In this document: piece after piece, positions 11,530 to 24,000 of the stretch | Position numbering within the stretch: the first letter of the stretch is position 1 | Layout: every line of letters begins with the position of its first letter | Assembly: GCA_009767595.1 (NCBI GenBank) | Contig: VSDK01011118.1 | Coordinates: 535,081 to 599,080 of the forward strand | Direction of reading: 5' to 3' | DNA length: 64,000 nt | Origin: Symbiodinium kawagutii | Lineage: Eukaryota; Sar; Dinophyceae; Suessiales; Symbiodiniaceae | Notes under the pieces: model-generated | Databases searched by the model: none | What the model was told of the DNA's origin: nothing | The model's input: only the letters and a program-made list of their open reading frames with translations | Translations under genes and position numbers: made by a program

Positions 11530-13169
11530 TAGATTAGATTAGATTAGATTAGGTCAGGTCAGGTCAGATCAGATCAGATCAGATCAGATCAGATCAGATC
11601 AGATCAGATCAGATCAGATCAGATCAGATTAGATAGGTAGATAGATAGATAGATAGATCGACAAATAAATAAACAAATAATGAAAAAACACAAAACACGT
11701 CTTCCATTCTGCGTCGTGGCTTGGGGGGTTTCCTGACGTGACCTGGGGAGAAACGCCAACCATTCGGTTGGAAAGTCCATGGTGGTCCCAAGGTAGTGGC
11801 GCTTCCAACTGTTGGGCCGTTCACTGGCCAGCCACGGATTGCCTGTCAGTTGTGCCCCACTTAGGAGCAATGGTATTTCTGGTGATTCTCAAGTCATAGG
11901 GAACCTTAAACTGGTTGGTTTATTACTAGAAATGACCAACAAAGGATGATTAAGGGGCACCCCAATTTTGAGAAACACCCATTTGCACATTGACAAACAT
12001 AGATCGAGAAAACGAAGGACGGTTTTGATGGTCAATCATGGGTTGATGATGGGGAAATAATGGTTGTAGACTCGTTCATAGTGGCAATGCAATGATTGTG
12101 AATGATGGTGAATGATGGTGCCAGTAAATGATGATGAACTTATCTTGCATTGCTGGACTTGGGCAGGAAAGAAAATACAGTATTGACGCACCTAATCTCA
12201 GACTCTCGTCGCTTTTCAGCTACTAAGGCATCGTAAAACATGAGCAAGTTCGTACCTGCCTACTCTATCTCCTGTCAAGAGATCAACCACGAGGAATGAT
12301 CGGCAACAATTTTCTGGTTGATGGCTTCAACCGCATGAAAAATATTAGTCAACAACCATTGATCAATATTGATGAATAACTGTTCCAAAACAAAAAAGCA
12401 CCAACCAGTCTGGTCAGTTACCCCCATGCGGCCCATGCGAATTTAAAAAATGTTTAAACACAAAAAATACCTACCTTTCTGCTTGGTTACCCCATGCAAA
12501 GTAAGATATTCTAAAACACAAAAACATATCAACCAGTTACCGCCCCATGAAAAATAAAAATGTAAAAAACAAAAAACAACCATTCTAGTTAGTTACCCCC
12601 ATGAACGATAAGACATGTTTACAAACACAAAATCAGTTCTTTACCGGTTGCCCATGCTGAAATACTTAGGCAACCAACCAGTAATCAATCAGTTTTCGGT
12701 GGGTGCTAACCACCACGATTCAGCACGGTCGGCCAACCATGATCGCCACCTGACCCCGCAGCTTCGAATCTGCGGTCAACCGGCGGTCGGACATCCAGGT
12801 CGTCCACGTCGAAGCTGAAACAGGACAGCAGCTGTGAGGTGAAAATAGCTAAGAGTAGATTGATCACTACTGGTTGGTTTTGGTTGACTAAGGTTGATAC
12901 TAAGGTTAACTATTGCTTGATACTATAAGTCACTATAAATCAGCTATGATCCAGCTATAAATCAGCTATAAACGAGCTATAAACCAGCTTTAAGGCAGCT
13001 ATAAATCAGCTATACATCAGCTACAAACCAGCTATAAACCAAGCAGTCGGTGGTTGACTAGTGCTGGAGATTGGTTAGCTATCACTATCGCTATCAGTCA
13101 GCAAGTGGCAGTGAACAATGGTGATAGCCCACCAGTTCCTCTGTCTAGCCTGGCTGCCATCACAAACAT
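11297..13169 (-). CDS. Small unidentified protein, four short exons
   Basis: Exons 13169-13129 (ATG start), 12814-12750, 11842-11757 and 11377-11297 (TAG stop) join with matching phases 2, 1 and 0 into about 89 codons. Residues begin MFVMAARLDRGTG, continue FDVDDLDVRPPVDRRFEAA, then NPWLASERPNSWKRHYLGTT, and end NRVRFRGALLHRLLR. Donors read GC, GT and GC; acceptors include the strong pyrimidine-rich CTGTTTCAG and CACTCCCAG. I recognise no domain. The phase agreement over three introns and high GC third positions are the reasons for calling it. Introns carry a family-1 element (12314-12408), a family-3 element (11881-11979) and an AGAT array (11457-11655). Confidence 0.5.
11457..11655. repeat. 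(AGAT)n / (AGATC)n microsatellite
   Basis: Tetranucleotide GATA tract that changes into pentanucleotide AGATT and AGATC units, then back to GATA. It lies in the last intron of the small four-exon gene. Confidence 0.95.
11881..11979. mobile_element. MITE-like element, family 3 (GTTTCTCAA / TTGAGAAAC termini)
   Basis: Starts GGTGATTCTCAAGTCATAGG and ends CCCAATTTTGAGAAACACC, with an internal TTATTACTAGAAATGACCAA-like centre. Other copies lie at 33674, 33806, 56671 and 58061. Confidence 0.75.
12314..12408. mobile_element. MITE-like element, family 1
   Basis: Runs from CTGGTTGATGGCTTCAACC to GCACCAACCAG with the shared AATATTAGTCAACAACCATT core. Located in an intron of the small four-exon gene. 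Confidence 0.75.
12945..13045. repeat. ATAAATCAGCT 12-bp tandem repeat
   Basis: About eight imperfect copies of a roughly 11-12 bp unit (CAGCTATAAACC / CAGCTATAAATC), between exons 1 and 2 of the small gene. Confidence 0.85.
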
Positions 13170-13438
13170 GCTTAGCTGCCGGGAGACCTACCTAAAAAAA
13201 CTTGACGAACATGTGGCTATTCTGGATGCTGAAAATTTTATTTATATACAGTATATACACTTGTGTGTTGAAATTGGTGTATGATGAAGTTCAATACATG
13301 CAGGTATATTCAAAAAAGAAAAAAATATATATATATAATATAAAATAATATGAAAAAATATTATGCAAATATAAATATAAATATATATATATATATATGC
13401 ACATGTGTGCGTACGTGCATGCAGCTAGACAAGCTACT

Positions 13439-16400
13439 TCACTCAACAAACTGGGGATTGCCCTTGGATACCTGGAGTTCAACCAGAGAGTTGGTGACAG
13501 TTTGGACCGCTGGGATGCCGGGAGCTGTCTATGAGCATGGTGTTCAGCGGTTGGGCATGGGCAATTTGTGGCAAACGAAGCGATCGTTAGTGGTTAATAG
13601 TGGTTCATACTGGTTGGTAACGGTCCATAACTGGTGAATCACGTTTGAGTACTTGTTGATCAAAAATGGTTGACAATGGTGGTGAAGAAAAGCTGCTACT
13701 ATCTGGGAAACCGGGCACTTACAAACCAACAGCTTCAGGAGGTAAACCAACAATGTCCATGCAACCAGGTTAGTTTGCCAGAAGGTACAGTCAAACATGT
13801 TAACATACCCAAACTTTGGTGGGCGCAACTTCTGGGATTCTAAAATGCAAATGTAGACATGCTCAGCTTTCTTTTGTGTGTGTTTGCACATATGTATGAT
13901 TGCCCTCCGTAATCTAACATGGCTGCATTATGGTCCACCATGCAGAGAGATTACCGGGCGCAAACACGGTGGAAACAACGCCCTTAGCACCAAACAGTAG
14001 TTTTCAGCAGTGGCTCTCCATCAATTGGATGCCTCGAGCTGCACATGCAGTCACATAGGCATGCGTTGCATTTGTTCGAACGCTTCATGGATGAATCATA
14101 CATCTATTATACGCAGGTGCAAGTAGGTGCGGAGCCATGCATGCAAGTCCTTTTTGATTATGATTTTTCTTTTTAACTCGGCTCATTTGGACATCTTGAA
14201 ACATCCGGCAGGTGGGTTACTCGGTTGATGTAAGCTACATTTCACGCCAGTTACCGCAGGGAGTTGGTACTGAAGTGCACCAAGCTGCTCAAATGTTGCT
14301 AGCAATTGGACCTTGTCAGTTACTAAAAAATCCCAACCTATAACGTCGAAAAAGTGGTATAAGCCATCATTCACCCATACCACTCAGTAATCCGATATAT
14401 AGCCATGTCATTAGCCCATGATAATCAATATAAGTCAACATGACTTAATCATACTTAATCCCTATAGATAGTCCCTATAGATCCCCCTATCTGGTTCAAT
14501 AGGTGCGGCAGGGGGCGAAAAGGTACTCATCATAAATCCCATCCCAATAATCAAGCCATATCATCCCATATATTGACCCATAATATCATATGTTGACCCA
14601 TAAATAAACATCAAGCCTTATCATCCCATAAGTTTTCCCATGATTTCCCTTCTCATGCCCCCACCTCGTTCTCAGAGTGCTGCCGTAGGGTTGCGTACAC
14701 GTCCTGGGAGGCCAGTGAGGCACTCACATGCCGGGGCATCACGCCAATGGGTTCGCCCTACCACTCACTCCGAAATTCAAAAGGGGAGATATGAAAAATG
14801 CTTCTGGCTTAACCCGACAATTTGCCAACATAAAATCCGTACATTTGCTCAAACACATCTAGAAACTTTGTAGAGTAGATCGTCATAGATTCACAAGACA
14901 TACCTAGAGACTCTTTTGGCAAAAAAAATGCCGGAGGACAATTTGTGTTGCATTTACGCCGGAAGCTGGTAAAATCGCCAGATTGCTGCAAAAACGCCAT
15001 TGGAATTCCAATGTCGCCGGACGCGTACGATGCATGCTGGAATCCAAACCTGTCAAAACAAACCTACGAAGAATTACGCCGGAATTACGGGTAACTACGC
15101 CGGAATTGCGGGTAATTAGCCCAGCCAACAGATGCACCAATCACCAAGCATTCGCTAAGCCAACGCTTCGCCGGTCCTGCTCCTCCAAGACCGGTTAGGT
15201 ATTGCCTGGCAGCGCGGCGCGGCTGTGAGTTTCAGATGGGGAGAGTCATCAAGAACCAGCTGAAAATGGTTAGTGATGGTCAGTTGGTGATGGTTAGTTG
15301 GTGATGGTTAGTTCGTGATGGTTAGTTGGTGATTGGTGATGGTTAGTGGTGGTTGATGATGCTTAGTGATGATGGTTAGTGGTGATTGCTAGTGATGGTT
15401 GGCTGGTTCGTCCACCAAGCCACTAGCGGCTCATGATGGTGAGTTGATGATGCTGATGATGGCGCCTGTTGATGGTGAACGGTCAGTTGATGGCCGATTC
15501 GTTGTTGATGATGGATCATGTATGATATCAACTCTCTGGGGAAACTATGAACAAACCGTTGGTTTTTCACGAATGAAAACAAGAGGAATGCCAACTGAGG
15601 AGACGTTGCTGGTGGTATCTGCCTGGCCTGGAAGATCCACCCCAAAACTGGCCAACTGGTGAACCATCCAAAATGGGGAAGGGCTTATTGGGGCGATGTG
15701 GACTTCCCATTTTCTATACAGTGATATACCATGATGCACCAAAATCGTATTACAAGGACCTGTTTCGGGGTCATAGGCTGTATATGCTTGGCTCCTGGAG
15801 TGCTCTGGCAGCAACTGGTGGCAGCAACTCCCAGCTGGTTGCTCAGCTCTTTTCTCTTAGATTCGCTTCACACGGCTTTGAAACTCATGGAGTGTGACAA
15901 TGCCATCCTGGTTCGCATCAAGCTCTGTGAACCTGGGTGCGAAATGCGACGAATGAAGGGATATCCACTGCAAGTGATATCCAACTAACAACCGGGAAGA
16001 GTGAGATCCCTCCTGGCCTAATGTGATATGAATGATGTCCAATCCTAGATTCGCCGGCGTCGTGAATATTCCGGCTCCCGTGGCCGCAAAAAAAAACAGC
16101 GAAGAAACATCGTGAAAAACCAAAGAATACCCACAACACCTCCAACAACAACAGCAACAACAGCAACAGCAGCAGCAGCAACACTAGCAACAGCAGCGGC
16201 AACAGCAACAACAGCAGCAACAACAGCAGCAACAACAACAACAACAACACCAACACCAACAACACCAACAACAACACCAAGAACACGAACAAGAACAAGA
16301 ACAAGAACAAAAACAAGAACAAAAACAAGAACAAGAACAAGAACAAGAACAACAACAACAACAACAACAACAACCAGCAGCAAATCCAAGCACCATCACC

Positions 16401-17717
16401 AAGAGACACATCCTCCAAGCACGTGTCCGGGAAGGTCCATTGCAAAGCCTTTCGGACTTCAGGATCGCTGCAAGCCGTCAGAAGTTCGTGAGCTGTGACC
16501 ACGCCATCATGGTCGCGGTCCAGCCTGGCTGGGAGCGCAGACCCCAGCAAGGGTCTGACTTGACCATGGTGCGAGTCGCCATGCTGGTACGAACCATCCA
16601 GCTCTTCATCCCAAGGGAGAACCAAACATTGTGGGGCTTTACATGGGATTTAAGCAGCCAATCCAATTAGGAACACCCACTGGCATCCAAATCCCATAGG
16701 GCACAAGGTTTCCGCCCGACTTTGGTCAAGCCCGGACGACTTACAGCAAGTACCTAGTACCATGGCGAACTAGGCCATGATTTTTCATCAATCGTCATTC
16801 CAAGTGACGTAAACCACCAACACTAACAAACACACCAATGAGTCATGAAACACCAAACTTGATTGAAACAAAAACGCTGACAAAACACACAACCAATGAG
16901 TCTAAAACATTGAATGGAAGTGAGGTGCGAACAAAATGCAAAGTACCAACCATGAACTGTGGGAAAGCATCAACCGTCCAACCGTTGGAATCATTAACCA
17001 CAGTAGTGGTGAAGCTTCTGGAAATTATTCCCCGGTAACTCTGCACAGGGCCAAGTAACTTAGCTTCACCAGCAAATGTAGTTAACAATGGTCAACATTG
17101 AGGTTACCATTCATAGTAAACATTAGAGTATTATCTATCTTGAACTAGGTGAGGTTCTGATCTTTTACGCATTCACGTTAGCGCCAGCAAAGCCACAAAT
17201 TGATATCCGTGGCAGTGGGAATCAACCAAGATCGGAAGCCGTGTGTATCAGAAATACATGGCAACCGGCCAAATGAGAAGGATCATGGCAGAACAATCAG
17301 AAAATATCAGCAACACAGAGTGAGGCAAGCAAAAACAAACGAAACCAATAAAAATCGTTCAACAAGTGATGTTGTAAGCAATTTGAGAACAGGGTGTTGT
17401 GGCTTTCTTGACAGTGTGGGGGCGCGCGTGCCTACAGAGCAAGCTTCCCCAAATATCACATGTGCACCTGCAGAAATCTAAAGACGTACGGTCATACATT
17501 CACGCATGAGCTGGTGCTGCAAAATCATGTAGTGAACAATGTCAGTGAACACGTTCTGCATCGTGTGACATTGCGTAATCAATGAGTACGTCATCAGTAG
17601 CCCATCAGCCAGTAACATAACCACATCCAGGCTGCTGCTGCTGCTGGGTGCCACAAAACAAGGGCTGTGTGTGATAAAACAAGGGTAGGGTTGGATGGGC
17701 ATCCGCTGGATTTCCAT
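13439..17717 (-). CDS. EF-hand calcium-binding protein, multi-exon
   Basis: Calcium-sensor candidate. EF-hand exon 16528-16408 reads RLDRDHDGVVTAHELLTACS; loop D-R-D-H-D-G-V-V-T-A-H-E has the canonical ligand pattern. Exon 15932-15874 reads FTELDANQDGIVTLHEFQS with loop D-A-N-Q-D-G-I-V-T-L-H-E. Later exons 15627-15581, 14757-14724, 14322-14255 and 13528-13439 join in phase and end ...VSKGNPQFVE at a TGA (13439-13441). An alternative end is a TGA at 14653, if the GT donor at 14724 is not used. The 5' part is less sure. An ATG at 17717, behind the pyrimidine-rich TTTTTTCTGATTTGAG, opens a 79-codon frame (MEIQRMPIQPYPCF, later LDVVMLLADGLLMTYS) that may be exon 1. Exons between it and 16528 are unresolved; one candidate frame lies at 17088-16843. 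The intron between the two EF-hands is almost wholly CAA/CAG low complexity. Confidence 0.65.
15250..15410. repeat. GATGGTTAGTTGGT tandem repeat
   Basis: Imperfect copies of GGTGATGGTTAGTT over about 160 bp in an EF-hand gene intron. Confidence 0.85.
16135..16380. repeat. CAA/CAG/GAACAA low-complexity tract
   Basis: Trinucleotide CAA and CAG runs, then AAGAACAAGAAC hexamers, filling most of the intron between the two EF-hand exons. On the coding (minus) strand it is TTG/CTG-rich and so pyrimidine-heavy upstream of the 15932 acceptor. It creates artefactual poly-Leu, poly-Val and poly-Thr frames. Confidence 0.95.
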
Positions 17718-17831
17718 CAGTCCTCAAATCAGAAAAAACACCAACTGGTTATCATTAACGACCTAACCATTACCATTATCTATATTCAATCAATATAACT
17801 ATCCAATATCAATATCATAAAATTGAATCAA

Positions 17832-18096
17832 TCAATGCTCACCGTATTTGCGCAACTCACCAATGTTCACACCGGAAAGCCCTGGTTGATTACTAGCCCC
17901 AAGTTCAGCCATCCAGCCACCCCTGGGATCCTCAACAGCTCCCAGGATCCACCCGGCGCCCTGGCCGCGTGGCCCTGCGCGGCGCGCCGCGTCGCGCCTT
18001 CGGAAGATGTGCTCCAACACGTCGCCCTCCGCGTCGCAGGAGGCGCCAAACTCCTCGCCGTGGGACGTGAGGCGCTTGCGCGTCGTGGCGTTCTCC
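17832..18096 (-). CDS. Terminal exon of the metallophosphoesterase gene
   Basis: Very GC-rich island. After the acceptor CGGTCCTCAG the only frame with high GC third positions reads ENATTRKRLTSHGEEFGASC, then GDVLEHIFRRRDAARR, and stays open to a TGA at 17832. The last 30 codons are AT-richer and may be extension beyond a missed donor. Assignment to the phosphoesterase rests on strand, order and a phase match through the 23-bp exon at 18693, not on a recognised domain. It could be a separate small gene. Confidence 0.5.
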
Positions 18097-21000
18097 CTGA
18101 GGACCGAGGACCTACAGCGAGCCGTCCCCGGTGGGCCACCGTGGGATGCCCAACGGGATGGGTCCCGGGCTCGGTTGGTGTGTACCTTTGGGGGATGAAG
18201 GAAGTCATGGGTGGAATTTGACCTTTGAAAAGCTCAGGTTCCTAAAATGTTTTGGTAAGTTGTGGTGGATCATGGTACTGCTGAACTATCTGGAATCAGA
18301 ACCAACAAGCAAAACTGGAGTCACATTCTCTGGTTGATCAACTGTTTTACAAGATAGTGATATCTACATATAAATATCTACCGTACATCCTAGTAGACAA
18401 ATGTAGGCCACAACGCTTCGTGCCAAGTGAAAAGGAACACAAATATATTTGGACATAAGCACAGAACAAAAAACAATGTCAGCTGCAGGATGCCCATTAC
18501 TATAGGATGGCTTATCGATCAAATGGTAGGACAACGCAATGTCAAGAGTAAAAGCCTGTTTCAAGCACAACATTGATCACGTCTACACACATAAAAGCGG
18601 AAAGAAAACCACAGCAACAAAAACGCCCCAACTCTGCTCCAAACACCCCAAACTGAAGCTGCCATCTGGCTGATTTCTCAAATGGCGGTCCTCCTGCTTG
18701 GTGGTTGAACTGACTAGCCCTCTGAAAAATATGCTTGTTAATCAAGCAGCCATTGGATAAGAATGGGGAAAATACACATGTTTAAAACCACCATCTAGTT
18801 TAAGAGCCATCTCAGGAACAAGCCATTTCTTTTTTGGGCAGAGCATCTGAGAAAGCGTCCATGCTTGCAAAAAGAGCCCCCACGTTGTCAAACATTATCA
18901 CGCACCATTTCCAACTAGTTCACCTTCTGGGACAGTACAGTACAAGTTTCAGCGCTAATGATTAAAAATCATTAAACACTCAAAACAATCATTAAAACAT
19001 CACCACACACACCCCGCGATTCACTTCATCAAAAACATATCATTGTCATCTCCATGCTAATACGCACCAACATCACCTACCATCACCAACCAGCATCAAC
19101 CACTGATTCACAGCCATCAAAACAAACGACCCTGATCCCCACTCCTTAGTCAGGATCAATCCCGCTAGGCGCAACCATGATATCCAGCTGGCTCAGCAAT
19201 TGTTTCACCATTATTGTTGCTTCCTATCCCCTTTTACCCACTACAATCCCCAATAGAAAACATGTTCCCTCCAGCTTTAACGTTCGCCCCACCACATAAA
19301 GCGCCACTGCAATGGAGCATGTTGTACAAGGTCGAGATGGCTTGGACAAGATGCGAAAACACTGGCTATACGCAGTCATTTATGGTTTAGGGTTTTAGGG
19401 TTTTGGTTTTAGGGTTTTTATGGTTTTGGTTTTAGGGTTTTAGGGTTTGAGGTTTAGGGTTTGATAACTCAGAAGTCAAAAAGCAATGGCCCTGTGCAGG
19501 AATTTGAGCCTTGGGAAATGTTCTCGGACCCATGCGGGGCAAACCCTAAGGCTCGGGCGAACATGTTTTAATCCGTTACTATCTCCTAAAGTAACCACTG
19601 GAATTTCCGTTCTTCTTGCTGCCATTTGGTTCGGCCACTCCTGGTAGCTCCAAATCGCTTTAAAGGGCCAAAATCGTGATACCCCTGTCGCTCCCTCCCA
19701 ACCAACAGCTATTAAAACCACATACTCAACCCCCCTTTGCAGCACTTCGCCAAGTTTCTGACTGCCAAAGACCCTTTTCACTTCATCTGGTGACTCTTCC
19801 TGGTAAGTGTTGGTGAAACCGTCGACCTTGCACAACAAATATCGCGCCTGAGTCTCTTCACCGCTTCGGAAGGCTCACAGCCGGTGTTTCTCAACACAGG
19901 GAACCTCAAAACATGGTTTGGTTATTACTAATAGCAGGTTGCTTAGTGAATAGTTAACAATGGTTACAAGTAGTACCGCACAAGGCGGTGGCGGAAGTTT
20001 CCAAGATAGGAGCACTATAGGAGTGCGCAGTTGTGGTTGCGACAATGTGACCATCGATCTGGCCACTTGACTGGCAGCCTATCTGTCTAGCTATCTTTCT
20101 ATCAGTGGATCAGTTTTCTTTCTGTCTGTCTGACTGTCCATCTATCTATCCATCTGATGATCTATTCGTTTATCTATCTGCCTATGTACTTGTCTTTCTA
20201 TCTACCTCACTATCTATCTCGTCATCTTTCTGTCTATGTATCTATCTATCTACCTGTCCATCTATCTATCTATCTATCTGCCTATCTATCTATCTGTCTA
20301 TCTATCTACCGAATTATTTGTCTGATCATCTATGTGTCCATCTGTCCATCTTTCTGTCTATCTACCTGACTATCTATCTACTTTTCTATCTGACTCTCGT
20401 TTCGTCTACCTATTTGTCTATCCATCGACCCATCTAGCCATCTGAATCTGGCTATCCAATTGCCTGTCTATTCCATCTAACTATTCTAGCCATTCTATCT
20501 ATCTATCTATCCATCCATCTATCTATCCATCTATTCATCCATCGATGCATCTATGTCTCTGACTATGCATCTAGCCACCCATGGATCTGACTATCTGCTT
20601 GTCCATCTATCTGGCTACCTCTTTGTCTAGCCATCTATCTATCTAGCCATCTTTCGTCTATCTATCTATCTGTCTATCTGTTTATCTATCTATCTGCTGA
20701 TTTATCCATCCATCTGTCTATCTATCTTGTTAAAAACTTGTTAAAAACCACGAGTTTTTGCGACTTCGGACGTGAGAATGTGCTTCGCGCGCAGGCGGCG
20801 TGCCATTTTGACCTGCAAATGTGCTTGGCGCGCAAGCGTTGTGCACATTTTGGCCGCATAAATCACGAAAAGTGACGCGAAACGCAAGTGTTTTCCTACT
20901 TTTGTCTCCTGTGTTCAAAAAGTGTCAAAACGTGCTGTGTTTTGACACATTTGCTTCAAAATGTGCTTCTCGCCCTGGCCGCGTGCACTTTTTCGGACAT

Positions 21001-24000
21001 GCAACTTTCAAAACTCGTTAAAAACCACGAGTTTTTGCGACTTCGGACGTGAGAATGTGCTTCGCGCGCAGGCGGCGTGCCAATTTTCATGATCATATGA
21101 CATCTCCGAAAAGTGGCCCGAAACGCTGGTAAAATTGCATTTTTTATTTTGGTAGAAGATTTTATCTTGAAAATTTGCTTCGCGCGCAGGCGGCGTGCCA
21201 GTTTTGAGAATCAGGAGTCATCAAAAGTGCTCCGAGCATGTAGTGTTTTTACGATTTTGACTTCCAAATGTGCTTCGCGCCTAGGTTTTTTCACGATTTT
21301 GCGAGTTGCAACTTCCAAAAGTGCTCCGAGACCCAGGTGTTTTTACGATTTTGACTTCCAAATGTGCTTCCCGCCTAGGTTTTTTCACGATTTTGCCAGT
21401 TGCAACGTCCAAAAGTGCTCCGAGACCCAGGTGTTTTTACGATTTTGACTTCCAAATGTGCTTCGCGCCTAGGTTTTTTCACGATTTTGGCACACACCTT
21501 CCGCCACAGTGCTCCGCACCCGCCGCTTTAGCGAGGTACCCTTCTGGCCCCTCATGGTGCACGAAACCTTGCAAAACACAGCATTTCGCGACTTTCCTAA
21601 CATTTTGGCGCGATCGCATTCTCATCTTTCGCACATCTCCTCTTTGACGCATCTCATCTTTCGCACATCTCTTCTTTCACACATCTGCTGAGACGATCTG
21701 CCCTAGCTGAGTTGTCCATATTGTCGGAAGTTAGACTTCTAAACTTCCTTCGATCAACAAGGGGATGACAAGCAATCGTAGGAGATATAGCACCTGTAAT
21801 GGATGGTTTATTACTATAAAGAGCTGATATTGGCTTCTTTCGGGGTACCCTCATTTCAAGAAACCATCATATGAATGTTCACCAGAGAGAGAGAGAGAGA
21901 GAGAGATATGGACACACACACACACACAGTGGTCAACCATGACTGAAAGATGCAAATATTAGCATATAATAGCATATATATGTAAATCTAACACGCAGAG
22001 ATCGATAAAAACGAAAACAAATATATATATATATATATATATATTTATATTTATTTATTTATATATATATATATACAGATATTTATGATATTCAAAGCTA
22101 CATACGCATAAACAATAGTTTAAGCAACCGCCCCCCCCCCCAAAAAAAAAAAAAAACATTTCCACAACAACCACCAATAACTTGGGGAGTAGCACCACTG
22201 GGCACACCAAATGACGGGGCCCCGAGTGGTAACCCAACACCAATGGACCTTGCTGTTGCTTCAAGGTGGTGGCGCCTAGCATTGATTCATGACCAGGGTA
22301 ATTACCATAAAGCTATGGCAAATATGTAACCTGGTTGGTGGTCTCAAACCTATGAAAATTATTAGGCAACCAACCATGTTTTAATGATTACTGGGGAAAA
22401 AAAATGAAACCACCAGCCAGTAGTAAAATCATGCAACATGAATGGCATTGCCGTATTACCCGAGTAAAATTAACATATAGCTGGTTTATATATCTAGTAA
22501 AATTGATATCGACCAACTTTTAAGTACGGAACACCACATGGCACCACCTCGTTACAATGCACCTAAGTGGTTGGTTGTTCATCCTGGCGTTTGTCGCTTC
22601 GTTGCTTACTCACCATGAGCCAAAGAGTTCTTGATCCTTCGCAAACATCACCCCGACCGAGCTGTTTTGTCTACAGTGGTAAATTGCATTCATTATTGTC
22701 CATGAAGTTCCCATTGTTGACCATCAACTGGTACGATTGACAAATCCAGTGTCAGCTTGATAGGTTGTATCTCTTGTTCATATATCATCAAACAGTGGGA
22801 GGTCCGTAATAGCTGTTTATCAACAAACCACAGATGGAAAACCCTGGGTTTCTATCAACATCAGGGGTTCTTTGCACCAATCAATTTTCCATAAGTTTCC
22901 CAGTACCTATCATTCCATTCACCACACCATGACATGAATCATGTGCTAACCATTGGTTCGCCAATTTCTCCAGCCAGCATCCTCTCTCAGAAGAAAAAAC
23001 GTGTGGAGATGAAGCTATAGGGCAATAAATGAAAATTACTCAGCAAAACAGCGGAGGGCCGGGAAACCCCGAATGAAATTTCAAACACGCCTTAACAAAG
23101 TGGGACATCACGTTCTCAATCGCCACAACCAAAAAAAATATTTGCTTCGAACCCTCCTGGTAACTCAAAATCGCTTCCTTTCAAGGGCAACAGGCGGCCT
23201 TGCTCCAGCCACTGATGGGTTTCCCCCGGGCGCCCCACCCGCGCCTCGTTGCCTTCCATGGCGGGCAAACCCGCCTTGACAAAGAAACGCCCCGCATCCG
23301 GCGATGCGTCGCCACTGGGCCGCTCTGGCTGCACGATGCCGATGTGGGGATCCCCTGCGCTGCTGGGCCGATCGGTGACGACGTAGTGGACCACCTGGCC
23401 ATGGGTGGTGGGATGGCGGTGGCAGCCACGTGAATAAGCCTGTTGGTTAAAGAATCATAGCAAGATATGAGGATCCAACATGATCCAATTATTAGTATAG
23501 TGAAGTAGTATAGACATAGCAATTGTATTGTTGGAAGGTTGAGGGCTTGGGTTTGGTGGGTTTACATCCTCAACCGAACACAAATAGCTAAAAATAGGCT
23601 TGGATGACCATCTACCAGTGACTTCCGGTGGTCATGCATGGGTAATTGATGCTTAATTAATGTATTCAATGTTCTGACTAATGAATGGTTTCTATGATGG
23701 TTCATTAGGGATATTTACTACTTCTGCTTGATACCCGTCTATGATTCATGGTCCATGGTGGTTTATTGTCCACTGGGTTAGCTGACACAGGGTAGCATCC
23801 TTCACCATCCTCCACCACAACCAACAAATACAACATCTATTGCCAGCATTGCCACAAAGCTCCATTATCGGTGCCATCACCAGTATTGCTGTAAACCAAG
23901 CAGTGCTCTTTATTCACAGGTTGATCTACCAACTTTTTTCATGCTAGTTCATCAATATCAATTAGCTAGTTGGTGAGTAAGCATATTAAGTTGATTGATT

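Larger units (their letters stand above)
19848..23262. other. Long phosphoesterase intron
   Basis: No exon seen between the 23263 donor and the 19847 acceptor. Contents in order: TCTA microsatellite (20080-20735), CpG-rich tandem units (20736-21495), TTTCGCACATCT short repeats (21615-21690), GA, CA and TA runs (21884-22075), a C10/A14 run at 22130-22156 and a family-1 element (22331-22420). Confidence 0.6.

Noticed and set aside
15918..16625. 235-codon minus-strand ORF with a poly-Leu/Phe stretch resembling a membrane protein
   Set aside because: The hydrophobic part is the CAA/CAG tract inside an intron; only its left portion overlaps the real EF-hand exon.
19383..19462. Chromosome end
   Set aside because: Degenerate units and genic exons on both sides show an internal tract.
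20105..20437. 110-codon plus ORF rich in Tyr-Leu-Ser
   Set aside because: Product of the TCTA microsatellite.
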